Assembly (NCBI GenBank): GCA_021396245.1
Contig: WNYE01000005.1
Span: 372,001-436,000 of the forward strand
Direction: 5' to 3'
DNA: 64,000 bases
Source: Sporothrix humicola
Lineage: Eukaryota > Ascomycota > Sordariomycetes > Ophiostomatales > Ophiostomataceae
The first letter of the stretch is position 1. Each line of letters opens with the position of its first letter. Shown here one piece after another: positions 52,487 to 63,271 of the stretch. The position numbers and the translations under genes are program-made. A model generated the notes under the pieces. That model was not told where the DNA came from. It was given only the letters and a program-made list of their open reading frames with translations, and did no database searches.

Positions 52487-55166
52487 ATGGGTAAGTGCAT
52501 CTTGATTTCGCCTGGCGAATACTCTAATGTGTGCCGTGCCTGCCTCGATCGTGTCCCTCCGTGCATTCTGGATCGCGACTGCCTCTGAGGAAATGCGCAA
52601 TAGCTCCTTCCTGGAGCTTCGCTGAGGTCTGGTAACTCGCAGCTTCCGGGTCTGGGTGTCCGTCGTTGCCTTGTCTGGGGAGCATAAACAACAAAACTCC
52701 CACCCTTTGAGCTTCGTTCAACAACGGTATTTCCTGGCCAACCCACCTCAGCTCGATAAGCAACCAAAACCTTCGCTGGGCATCCACCATTTCCTACTGT
52801 CCTCTTTCTCTCGTTGAGAGCAGCCACCACTTTGTTTTCTTTTCTTCTTCTCTCTTCTTTCCTCCCCAATCTTGACGAGACGAGCTACGAAAATCCGGTT
52901 CATCAGCCCGTTTCGAACTCGACTCAACAACAATCTCTGTTCCAAACAACCAATCTCGAAACAATGCATTTCGACCTTGGCAGCCATATGAGATCTCGTT
53001 CTCGCAGTGCGCAGCTCGAAAAGACACTCTCCAGCATCACCGGGATGGGCTCTATGTCTCTCTCAGACAACAAGCGTGCGCGTCCCACGCTCCCGGCTCC
53101 TCGCTCGGCCGGTCCTCTCACGGAGAATACCAACATCAGCAATGTTGGCGGTAGTCTCCGGGGCGTCCCAGGCCAAGGCCAGGCTCCGCGTCCCTCAGAT
53201 CCCATGGTCCACTTTGACGAGGATCCGCCCAAGATGCTCCCGGCGATCCCCATGACCAATGGCGAACTCTACTCCGAGTCTGGCGGCGAGGACGATATTG
53301 AAACCGAGATCGGCAATGGGCCAGAAAACGAGAACAAGAATCTGGACGAAAACCACGAGATTCGGAATGGCGAGACCGAGGACACCGAGAACGAGAATGA
53401 AGACGAGGTTCCAGAGCCGCTGGTTTTGACTTGTTAGATCCCGTCCTTTTCCCTCTTTCTCGCTCCAACATTCCTTTTCTCTCGCAACCGGTACCCAACT
53501 CAAGAACTCGATACTACCTGGATCCTGGACCTTGATACTCGAGATAATCCGCACATTTCATTGCACACACTTTCGGAGTTCGCTTTTTTTCAATTTCTTA
53601 TGGGCTTTGACTAATTATTTTTTCTGCTGCAGCTTCAAACGGTTCTGCCCCCTCTCCTCCCGAGGCCCTGGCGCCCCAGGCTCCCCCCAGTGGTGAGTCT
53701 TTTGCCCCTAAACCGGTACTTCCTTATTGCAATCAGACCTTTTACTGACTCTACTTCTACAGTTGCGAGCGAGTCTCAGAACATTGTTCGGCGGAAGCTG
53801 ACTGGCTACGTTGGCTTTGCGAACTTGCCCAACCAGTGGCACCGCAAGAGTGTCCGCAAGGGCTTCAACTTCAATGTTATGGTCGTTGGTGAGTTTTCTG
53901 TCTTCTATGAGGCCATTTTATATTCCTTCGTTCTGGCCTGTTGGCGCATATCCTCTTACGTTTTCTAACACATTGTCTCAGGTGAATCGGGTCTCGGCAA
54001 GTCTACTCTGGTCAACACCCTGTTCAACACCTCTCTGTACCCTCCCAAGGAGCGCAAGGGCCCCAGCCTGGACATCATCCCCAAGACCGTTACCATCCAG
54101 TCCATCAGCGCCGACATTGAGGAGGCCGGCGTTCGCCTGCGCCTGACCGTTGTCGACACCCCCGGCTTCGGCGACTTCGTTAACAACGACGAGTCGTGGC
54201 GGCCCATTGTCGACAACATTGAGCAGCGCTTTGACGCATACCTGGATGCCGAGAACAAGGTCAACCGTATGAACATTGTTGACAACCGCATCCACGCCTG
54301 CGTCTTCTTCATCCAGCCCACCGGCCACTCCCTGAAGCCCCTGGACATTGAGGTCATGAAGCGCCTGCACACCAAGGTCAACCTGATCCCCGTCATTGCC
54401 AAGTCGGACACTCTGACCGACGAGGAGATTACCGCTTTCAAGCGCCGTGTATGTGTCAATTCGCGTCCTTCGCAGTTCTTCTTTTTATGTTCTTTTCTTT
54501 CTTTATTGGACAGCTACTAACAGCCTACAGATTCTCGCCGACATCCAATACCACAAGGTCCAGATCTTCGAGGGCCCCCGTTACGAGCTTGACGACGAGG
54601 AGACGATCGCTGAGAACAACGAGATCCTTTCCAAGGTTCCCTTCGCCGTTGTTGGTGCTACTAACGAGATCACCAACGCCGATGGCCGCAAGGTCCGTGG
54701 CCGTCGCTACCCATGGGGTGTCATTGAGGTCGATAACGAGGAGCACTGTGACTTCGTCAAGCTGCGGCAGATGCTTATCCGCACGCACATGGAGGAGCTC
54801 AAGGAGAACACCAACAACATTCTGTACGAGAACTACCGTACCGACAAGCTGCTGCAGATGGGTGTCTCCCAAGATCCTAGCGTGTTCAAGGAGGTCAACC
54901 CTGCTGTGAAGCAGGAGGAGGAGCGTGCCCTGCACGACCAGAAGCTCGCCAAGATGGAGGCCGAGATGAAGCTCGTCTTCCAGCAGAAGGTCTCCGAGAA
55001 GGAGTCCAAGCTCAAGCAGAGCGAGGAGGAGCTGTACGCCCGTCATCGCGAGATGAAGGACCAGCTGGAGCGCCAACGCCAGGAACTGGAAGAGAAGAAG
55101 TCGCGCCTCGAGAGCGGCCGGCCTCTGGAGAAGGAAGGCAAGAGAAAGGGATTCTCCCTGCGCTAA
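52487..55166 (+). CDS. CDC3: Septin, Cdc3 type (AspB group)
   Basis: Proposed exons: 52487-52490 (ATGG only), 53633-53692, 53763-53888, 53982-54448 and 54531-55166; 430 aa. Septins form hetero-oligomeric GTP-binding filaments at septa and hyphal tips. The four-base first exon joins CT TCA to give MASNGSAPSPP; phase and signals (GTAAGT; GCAG) agree, and the resulting intron is 1142 nt. The protein then has the poly-basic YVGFANLPNQWHRKS stretch, P-loop GESGLGKS (64-71), VDTPG (121-125) and AKSD (203-206), and the septin unique element (RSYPWG-like RRYPWGVIEVDN). A C-terminal coiled coil (about 330-415) ends KRKGFSLR, like the KKKGFLR end of yeast Cdc3. The GTPase part and exons 3-5 are firm; the first exon is a proposal. 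Confidence 0.93.
52964..53437 (+). CDS. Possible 157-aa protein or alternative exon inside the septin first intron
   Basis: An open frame on the septin strand, wholly inside the proposed 1.14-kb intron. It is preceded by a leader-like stretch (C/T-rich, then ACTCAACAACAATC) ending in ACAATG. The product starts MHFDLGSHMRSRSRS, continues with SITGMGSMSLSDN, ALP/RP-type disordered sequence and HFDEDPPKMLPAI, and ends in an acidic Glu/Asn-rich tail (ENENEDEVPE). Codon use looks like that of nearby genes. It could be a small gene, an alternative first exon of the septin from an internal promoter, or a non-functional frame. No good donor site joins it to the next septin exon, which argues against simple alternative splicing. 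Confidence 0.4.
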   Translation: MHFDLGSHMRSRSRSAQLEKTLSSITGMGSMSLSDNKRARPTLPAPRSAGPLTENTNISNVGGSLRGVPGQGQAPRPSDPMVHFDEDPPKMLPAIPMTNGELYSESGGEDDIETEIGNGPENENKNLDENHEIRNGETEDTENENEDEVPEPLVLTC

Positions 55167-56376
55167 GGCACCATCAACCGCAATTTTCTTGCGACGCTTG
55201 CAACACTGCGATACCACGACTCTTTGTCTTTCCCGGCGCGGCGGTCACGGCCTCACGATGTTCGCGCACTGATCACTCTTTTCATCTTTCTTTTTCTCGT
55301 TTCCTGCGCTCCTTCTTAACTCTCCTATATGACCTATGTCTTGGTACCCGTGATGACCACAACCGTCGCGATACAGTACCAGCCCACCGCTATTCTTTTG
55401 TCCTTTTATTATGTCATCAGATTCCCTTTTTTCCAAGCCTCCCTGTTATTTCTTTTGTGTTCTTCTTTAATCACATTTTCTAATTCTCGAGAACAAAAAA
55501 TTCACTTTTTTCCTTATCTTTTTTTGTCGTTTTCATACTCTTGTCCTTTTTGTATCTTTGCTGTTGCGTTGTGTCTGTTTGTCGTTTAGTCTTTCTATGG
55601 CGGTGTACAGCAAAAAAAATTGTTTCCACAAAGTAACGGTTACGGAGAGGACGGGCCACTTGTCATTATATCGAGCGCCCATATGGACTTGGATGTTACT
55701 GTGTGCCGAACCAAGCGAGCCCATTGTGAGATCGTTTGTGGTTTGTCTGTTTGTCCTTCCGGGCAACCGGCTTGCTGGCGGCAGGGCATGCATTGTGTTG
55801 CGTCTTCTTTCTTGTTCTGGAGTTCTGTGGCTATCAGCAACGATGTATCTTACTTTTGCGCGGGTGGCAGATGCTAAGGCTTGTTATTCTGTGTGTTGGG
55901 CTTGAAGCAGAGCAGTCAACCTGGTGTGCTTTTTGCTGTTATACACTTATCCAGCCCAGACTTGCCCTGGCACTCGAGGCACCCGAGACTGGGCTGTGTC
56001 ATTTTATTTAGTTTCTTTACTCTGTTTTTATAACCCGTTTGTTTACTTTATTGGCTGTTCTGGTTGTTCTAGTTGTTCTCCTAGTCAATGTCCATAAGAA
56101 TCAAAGGTGTATGAGCACAGCAGGCAGGATAGCAGAATAGGCACATATCATAGGCGTGAGAACTAGTCAAATCATACGACAGTTATCCCGGTGTCAAAAA
56201 GCAAAGTGAGACATATATATTTGACTATTTTACAGTGACATGCATCTATGCGTAACGACTTTTATGTGGTTTGTACACAAGTTGTAGAAAACAGGAGAGA
56301 AGAAAAGAAAAAGGGCAGAAAGGCAGCAAGGACCGAAATCCCAGCCATCCAACTCGTCACGCATCATTGATACTCA
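55167..56376. other. Convergent 3' intergenic region
   Basis: 1.2 kb between the stops of the septin and NAM9 genes. It is T-rich from 55280 to 55620. A small tandem repeat of a GTTCT-containing unit lies at 56056-56079. No gene was seen. Confidence 0.55.
56056..56079. repeat. Small tandem repeat (TTGTTCTGG-like)
   Basis: Three imperfect copies of a 9-base GTTCTNGTT unit. Confidence 0.6.
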
Positions 56377-57954
56377 TCATCTCCGTAGGTACCAGTTGAA
56401 GGCCATCTGGGATATCTCGGGAGGGAAGGGCGTCGGGATTTCAGCCATGCCTGGGCGAGCGACGGGGTGGCGCACGTAGACAGCGGCGCAAATGTTGTGG
56501 TTGACCTCGAGGTAGCGCGGGATAACAGCAAACGCCTTCATGTAGGGCCGTGGGCGCCAGGGCGTGGCATAGGGCTTGGACGGGTCGTAGGCGTTCTTGT
56601 CCTGATTCTGGGCAAGTTGCGTCAACTTGTTGACCTCGGCGTCCGAGAGCATAAACTTGACACGCTCGGGGTCCTTGGATTTCGTTTTCGAAAAACCGTG
56701 GTCGTATGTCAGTTTGAGCTTGTTCATCATGTCGGCCATGCGCTGGCTCAGGGTCGCAGTCTGTGGCAGGCTGTGCGCCTTGTTCACCGCCAGGTCGTTG
56801 GCCCTGCTGAGCAGGCGCGCCAGGTGGGCATGGACCCTCTGGCCGTTCTTCTTCTCGATGGCGTTGAGTGCGTTCCGGGCTGCGATGGACAGGACTTTTG
56901 AGCCGTACAGGGTGTACCAGTCGGACGTTGGCGACGCCCACGAGCGCGCAGTAAAGTTCGCCTTTGTAAAGGGCGAGAACTGCATCGGCTTTTGGTACGT
57001 GTCGAGCAGCTGTGACATTGCCTCTGCCTCGGCCTGCTGCTCGGGGCTGGCGTCGGCCTTCGCCTGGACGGCCTTTTTCACGGCCTCGTGCGCCCCTTCC
57101 TCGGTGGCCCCATTCAGCTTGGCATCCTTGAAGATCTGGCGCAACTCCAGCGTTCTCTTCAGCCGCAGGGCGTCTTCCTCGAACTGGGCCATCTGGCCGT
57201 GCTCTTTCTCTTTGCGCTCGGCAATCTGTTCCGGTGTCTTGGCGTTGGGGTCGCGGCGCTTCGGCATGCCTGTGGCGTACAGCACGCGGTCCATGTTGAC
57301 CTGGAACATGTCGCCGGGGTTCAGCATGTAGCTGGGATACTTCATCTTCTGTCCGTTCACGGTGACGTTGCCGTGGATGACAAACTGGCGGGCCTGGCGC
57401 GTGCTGCTAGCAAACATGGCGCGGAAAATGGCCGTGTCCAGCCGTCTCTCCATGGGCGCGTACGTCATCTGCATGTACGGCGTGCGCATGTCCGTGGCCT
57501 GGTTCGTGCCGTTCTCGGGGTTGAACCGCTCGCGCAAGGACATTGTCTTGGCCTTCTCGGGGTCGAGCTTCAGGCCGCGGCCGCGGCCCGCCGCCTGCTC
57601 GGAGCCGTCAAACTTGGCCATGTACCGCGGGTTGAAACTGGTCACGGACTGCAGCCGGCGGCTGAACAGCAGTTTCCACTTCTTCTCGTTGATGTGCTCG
57701 CCGTGGTAGCCGCGCGTCAGGGCCTTGCTCGTCCATTTTTGCTGGAAAATGGTGCGGTTGGCGAGCTTGGGTATGTGGCTGTTTCGGTACATGTTGAACA
57801 TGTTGTACTTGTTCCATGTTTGCCGGAGGCGCTGACAATACTATGTTAGCTGCTGTGCACAGTCTCGATATTCCCTCTTCCGCATTCTGCCCTCCTCGTG
57901 ACTTACCACGCGCAGTAGGCTGTGGTACCGCAGCGCTCTCCTCTGCTTCACCAT
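56377..57954 (-). CDS. NAM9: Mitochondrial ribosomal protein uS4m
   Basis: Two exons on the minus strand: 57907-57954 and 56377-57831, separated by a 75-nt intron (GTAAGT, GCTAACA, TCAG); 500 aa. uS4 is a primary rRNA-binding protein of the small subunit. The joined N-terminus MVKQRRALRYHSLL and NKYNMFNMYRNS matches the start of Nam9-type proteins, which read NKYNLFNLY. The S4 RNA-binding domain (about 144-195) reads RRLDTAIFRAMFASSTRQARQFV and HGNVTVNGQKM. A long charged middle part and a C-terminal extension (HNICAAVYVRHPVARPGMAEIP) follow, as in fungal mitoribosomal uS4. The leading exon adds 26 residues of basic sequence, likely to include the targeting signal. Confidence 0.94.
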
Positions 57955-58994
57955 GGCGACAGTCGAAGAAGGGGGGGTCAATTGGCCGATGCCTTTAGTC
58001 GAAAGTCCCCAATTGGAGTGGTTGCACTTCTGGCCGTGCTCGCCGTCGATCGGAGGGTGTCTTCGGTGGTGACGGTGCGTCGGGTCGGAGTGGCGGGCGT
58101 GTTATGAGCGTCGTCCCTTTTGCGAGCTGGTCGTTCGACGTTCAAAAAAGCTCTGGTCTCCTGGATAGACTGAGAGAACCGAAAAAAATGCATCCGCGAA
58201 TCACAGCGCTAGCGCGGCTGGCCGTTGAGTGTGTATTTGCACGTGACCATATTCTACAAGGAACACGTCCATCTGATCAGCGTTCCACCTGAATTTAATG
58301 TCAATTAATGTTTTGAGGCTTTATATAATCTCAGAATATAGTTTGATGTCTTCTTTACCGTCAAAAAGCAACGTTGTTGATGTTGGCTGGCCTCATTGCT
58401 GCCTCGCGTGCTGCCTTTCCCACCATATTATAATCACGTGACTGTATTTACAAAGGCTGTGACTCTTGAGTCTTGCTCGCCGTATGGCTCATCCCCACTC
58501 CTCTGCGTACCTTCCCTCGCAAAGTCTAGGCCGTTGCCCGTCACCAGCGCAATTGGCGGCAGGCGTGCCCCGCTAACTCATGCGCTAGAGTGCACCCAAA
58601 TGCACCTTCCCTTCGCATTTTGCAAGCTGCAAACTGCAAGAAGAGAGGTCCCGCATAAAAAAACCAGCCGCTAAGATTTTTTTGACTATTTTTTGACTTT
58701 TTTTTCTTTTGCAAGCTACTGATCCCCATCTCTGCGTCGCGCTCTTCGACTTTTCGACTTTTTTTCCTCGCTTCTCAGTTTTCAGTGTTTTCTTTCTTCG
58801 TTCTCTTTTGTCTCTGCAATACCACACTCTCCCGTCTTTACTTTCACAACTGTCCAAAGGCCATCGACATCTTTCCAACCTTTTCTCGACATCTCCAACC
58901 TCTTCTTCTCTTTTCTTCTCCAACTATCACCACTCCACGGAGTACAGCCTCTCCAACCTCTCCCGCCCAACCCTACACATCCACACACATCACA
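57955..58994. promoter_or_regulatory. Divergent promoter region, NAM9 / La protein
   Basis: About 1.0 kb between outward-facing genes. Two identical CACGTGAC E-box sites occur at 58240-58247 and 58435-58442. A long C/T-rich leader (58660-58990) precedes the La start. Confidence 0.55.
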
Positions 58995-60326
58995 ATGAGC
59001 GACGCACCAGCAGCGCCCGTCGAGGCCGTCGAGGTCCCGGCCGTTGAGGCTCCTGCCGCCGAAGTCCCGGCCGAGGAGACTGCCGCCCCCGCCGCCGAGG
59101 CTTCCACTGAGGCTGCTACTGAGGCTGCCACTGAGACTCCCGCTGAGGCTCCTGCCGCTGAGGCTGCCGAGACTGCCCCTGCCGAGACTGAGACCTCCGA
59201 CAAGGCCACAGACGGCAAGGCCGCCAAGAACAGCAGCAAGTTCGACCCCAGCGTCCTGCCCGAATCCGAGGACCACTCTGCCATCCAGACTCAGGTGAGC
59301 CATACAACCCCCGACTACTGACTGCTGATTGACAACAATCCCTTGCTAACTGTTCAGGTCCACTTCTACTTCAGCGACAGCAACCTGCCGACAGACAAGT
59401 TCCTGTGGGAGCTGACGGGCGGCGCCGAGAACAAGCCGGTCGAGCTTAAGAAGATCTGCCAGTTTGGCCGCATGCGCCGCTTCAAGTCGTACGAGACCGT
59501 CGTCGCCGCCCTGCGCGACAGCAAGTTCCTGACGATCAGCGGCCCCGCCGGCGCCGAGGTCGTCGTCCGCAAGCACGCCTACAACCCGGACCGTCCCCGC
59601 AGCAAGATCGACGCCGCTACCGTCTACGTCAAGGGCTTCGGCGACGAGGAGCCCTCGACCCAGTTCGACCTCGAGGCCTTCTTCACCAAGTACGGCACCG
59701 TCAACGCCGTGCGCCTGCGCCGCGCCGCCGACAACCTGTTCAAGGGCTCCGTCTTTGTCGAGTTCCAGACGCCCGAGCAGGCCGAGGCATTCCTCAAGCT
59801 CGACCCCAAGCCCCAGTGGCGCGACCAGGACCTCAAGATCATGTCCAAGCCCGCCTACGTCGCCGAGAAGTCCCAGCTGATCCGCGAGGGCAAGATCGAG
59901 CCCAACACCAACAGCGCGCCCCGCTTCTTCGAGGGCCGCGTCCTCGGCGGCAAGCGCGGCGGTTTCCGCGGCCGCGGCGGCTCCAACGGAAACGGCGACA
60001 AGAACGACTGGAAGAAGCGCCGCGACGACGACCGCAAGAACGGTTTCCGCGGCGGTCGCGGCGGCCGTGGTGGCCGTGGCGGACGTGGCGGCAACTGGAA
60101 CAAGAACGGCCACGGCCACAACAACAAGGATCGCAGCAACGACCGCAACAACGAGCGCGCTGCTGCTGCCGCCGCCGAGACAGCTGCCAACGGCGGCAAG
60201 CCCGTCATCCACGCGACCAACAACAAGGGCGAGGTCGTCGATGCCGCCGCCAACGGCAACAAGCGCGCCCGCGAGGACGAGGGCGCCGCACCCCCCGCCA
60301 AGAAGGTTGACACCAAGGAGGCATAA
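58995..60326 (+). CDS. LHP1: La protein (RNA polymerase III transcript chaperone)
   Basis: Two exons: 58995-59294 and 59358-60326; 422 aa. La binds the UUU-OH 3' end of nascent Pol III transcripts and helps tRNA maturation. An Ala/Glu/Pro-rich acidic N-terminus (about 5-75) is built from degenerate repeats. The La motif (about 97-170) starts VHFYFSDSNLPTDKFLWEL and has LKKICQFGRM. RRM1 (about 187-270) has VYVKGFG and GSVFVEFQT. A Gly/Arg-rich tract (about 313-352) follows, then a nuclear-localisation-like KKVD end. The intron (59295-59357) interrupts directly before the La motif. At 422 aa it is longer than yeast Lhp1 (275 aa), because of the N-terminal and RGG regions. Confidence 0.95.
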
Positions 60327-61391
60327 GCTGTGCCTGGGGTGTTGATTCTCTCACATCTTGTCTAATCTCTTGTACTTGTGTATTTGTGTGCTAGATTCGT
60401 CCTGTTTTTTTTTTTTTTGCACCTCATTTTCTGGTATTTTTTCTTTTGATCTCTTTTGTGTTTCTCGTTGTTTTTTATCATCATTTCATGTTCGGATCAT
60501 TCGGCGTTTTCTTTGGGATCAGGGAACCTTCAAAACCAGAGTCAGTGGAGGAGGAGAAATAAAGTGGGAAGCAAAATAAAAATGCAAAAGCAAAAAGAGA
60601 TAGCATTATATGCCCCCTCAGAGACGTACCTGTTATTCCATCTTATCCCATTGGTACCGGGCAAACTATAAAGACAGACAAACAAGATACCACTTGCCAA
60701 AAAATACCAAAAAACTGCTGAATCTCCTTCTGTCTCATGCGCACTTTGTTTCGTGCCGTGCACCGCTCCGTTGGGTCAATCAAATATTAGATGTGCATAG
60801 CCAAGAGTGGTTCCGTAGTCCGAATGCAACGCTTGCTCCAACTGCGCCTTTCGTAGTGGCCTGCAGCTCCGTTCCTGTTAGACGGCAGTCAGCCGGCCTT
60901 TCGTGATGTCTCCCAGGAAAGAAGCAAATCCCGCGATGTTGAAATGTGACGACTAGAAAAATACTAACAAGAAATAAATATTAGAAAATTGACAGCAATT
61001 ATGAGTATTTTATTTTAATTCTTTAAATTCTCAAACACCTCGCCCAATTAATACACTTGTAGATACACTTGAGGCGGTAGCTTCCGCCCCACGACCGCGC
61101 GATTCATGTTGCGCCGGACCCCGGAAAATGATGCCCGCACAATGCAAAAAGGCCTCTTTCACGCATATTCCTAGAAAGATAGGCTGCCCACCAGGCTGTA
61201 GCAGAGCCGTTGGTGCACTATCGAGTCAAGTATGGAGAACATGACAAACATATTGGGCACTTTAAGCACGTCAAGCACGTCAATGGCTTTTTGTATAAAT
61301 CGCTCCGGGTCCAGTCGTGACAATTGAAAATCAACGTTTTGTCGCTCAAGATATCCCATTCTAAACTCAAGTACCTCAACCTCAGTTAAAA
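60327..61391. other. Intergenic region, La 3' end to SDR
   Basis: Holds the La 3' UTR, including a run of 14 T near 60405-60418, AT-rich sequence around 60960-61030, and the SDR leader. Short frames only. Confidence 0.55.
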
Positions 61392-62382
61392 ATGTCGGGA
61401 ACACTAGCCGTTGAAGACAAGTCTCTTCCGCCCGCCCTCTTGGCGATGCCGCATTCTGGTGAGTTTCTGTGGATGTCTTTCTGTTTGCCGTGAATCGGTC
61501 ACCACTAACATCAATTCAGGCGTTACGATGACACCGCATGTCCACCACGACACGTACGATGCCATCAGCCCCAAGAACATCGACCTCGCCGGCAAGGCCG
61601 TCCTGATCACAGGCGCCTCGCGCGGCATTGGCCGCCACATTGCCATCTCCTATGCCCAGGCCGGCGCCTCGCAGATTGCGATTGCCGCCCGCGGCAGCAT
61701 GAAGGAGACAGAGGAGGCCGTTCTGGCGGCAGCCAAGGCTGCAGGCAAGCCCGAGCCCACTCTTCTGACGCTGTCGCTCGACACCACCGATGCCGCGTCT
61801 GTCGACGCCGCCGTGGCCACACTGACAAAGACCTTTGGCCGTCTCGACATCCTCATCAACAATGCCGGCGTCCTCGAGCCCGTCAACCTGTTGGGCGACA
61901 GCGACCCTCTGTCCTGGTGGCGCTCGTTTGAAGTCAACGTCAAGGGCATCTATCTGGTGGCCCGCGCCCTGCTGCCCCTCCTTTTCTCGTCAGAAAACGG
62001 CAGCCGCACGATTGTCAACTTGACAAGCATCGGCGGCATCCTGGTCCTGCCCACCATGAGCGGCTACAACACGTCCAAGCTGGCCGTCTGCCGCCTCACC
62101 GAGTACCTTGCCCTCGAGTACGCCGACAAGCAGCTCGTCGCCCTTGCCGTGCACCCGGGCGGCGTCGCCTCCGAGATGAGCCTGGGCCTGCCCAAGGAGC
62201 ACCACGCGGGCATTACCGAGACGCCCGAGCTCGTCAGTAACTCGATCGTGTACCTGACGCGCAGCCCGCAGCACTGGCTGTCGGGGCGGTATGTGAGCGT
62301 GCAGTGGGACCTGACGGAGCTGGAGGCCAAGAAGGACGAGATTGTCAAGGGCGATCTGCTCAAGAACCGGCTGGCTGTGTAG
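61392..62382 (+). CDS. Short-chain dehydrogenase/reductase (classical)
   Basis: Two exons: 61392-61458 and 61520-62382, with a 61-nt intron (GTGAGT, ACTAACA, TCAG); 309 aa. The classical SDR features are all present: TGASRGIG (53-60), NNAG (136-139), Ser192 in LTSIGG, and the YNTSK catalytic pair (Tyr205, Lys209). The substrate is unknown. An N-terminal ~45-residue extension precedes the Rossmann fold. It may act near the acyl-CoA synthetase-like gene 0.9 kb downstream on the same strand, but that is only position-based inference. Confidence 0.93.
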
Positions 62383-63271
62383 GCCGGCGAAGCTGTGATA
62401 AAATAGACTTGGGGGATCGACGACCGAGGATGTATTGCCGGAGTCCATATTTTGTATGTTGTCTAGAAACACCGCGGAAAGCGAGTTAGAATCAGAATAG
62501 AATAAGCGAGGGAATGACAAACAAACCCATTATGAGCCAATCCCGCGGATCAGCCACTGTCAAGCTGTCAAGCCAGCGCCAGTGTCAAGCTGACCGCCAG
62601 ACTTACAGTGAGAGACAGCAGACAGCCTCCAGCCAAAGAGAGAGCCTGTAAAGTCGGTGGGCCGGGGTAGCGTGAAGCGAATCCCTCGTTGACCCCATAC
62701 TCCAGGCCTTGCCGGGGTTAGTGCTGCAACTAGATGTGCTGGAATAGGTTTAGAAGACAAGAAAGCGGGGGAAGGGGACCGTGAGGAGTGCAGCATCAGG
62801 GGAGGAGAAAGCAGACCAAAAGAGACCAAAAAAGGGACCAAAGGAAGGGACCAAGGGGAAGCCGCTGGAAGCCGTTCTTTTGTTGTGCTATGCTATCAGA
62901 TAGAGCTCCTGGACGCTGCAAAAATACTGGAAACAACGACTGTCGGCCTGGACCCCGAGTCAGAAAGAGCGATCTGGGGCCACCTCCCTGCGGGGGCATC
63001 GCCTTCCATTCTGACATTTCCAGCATTTTTTCGGGGTAAGGAAGGCGCTGACGGGGTGCACTCCGAGGGCAGGAACGGGTAACAGATAGCGAAGCCCGAT
63101 AGCAATGTGCAGGGCCTCTTGAGGTAAATCAATGCAACAAAGTATTACAGTTTACTTTTCAAAATTTTTTGGAGAAATCGAATTTTTAATCCTCCTTTGT
63201 ATTTTTATTGTTTACTTTTCTTAAGATCGCCAGTTTGTACAGGTAGTTTTGTGCTTCACCGTTTGCCCGCC
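62383..63271. other. Intergenic region, SDR 3' end to acyl-CoA synthetase-like gene
   Basis: Includes a short GACCAAA tandem repeat (62814-62855), a GTCAAGC-rich stretch near 62561-62595, and the leader of the next gene. No further gene was seen. Confidence 0.55.
62814..62855. repeat. Short imperfect tandem repeat, GACCAAA units
   Basis: Four GACCAAA/GACCAAG copies at uneven spacing within about 42 bases. Confidence 0.6.

Noticed and set aside
61171..61404. 77-codon minus-strand frame overlapping the SDR start
   Set aside because: Overlaps the well-supported SDR leader and start codon and has no known family; partly made of a short AAGCACGTC repeat.
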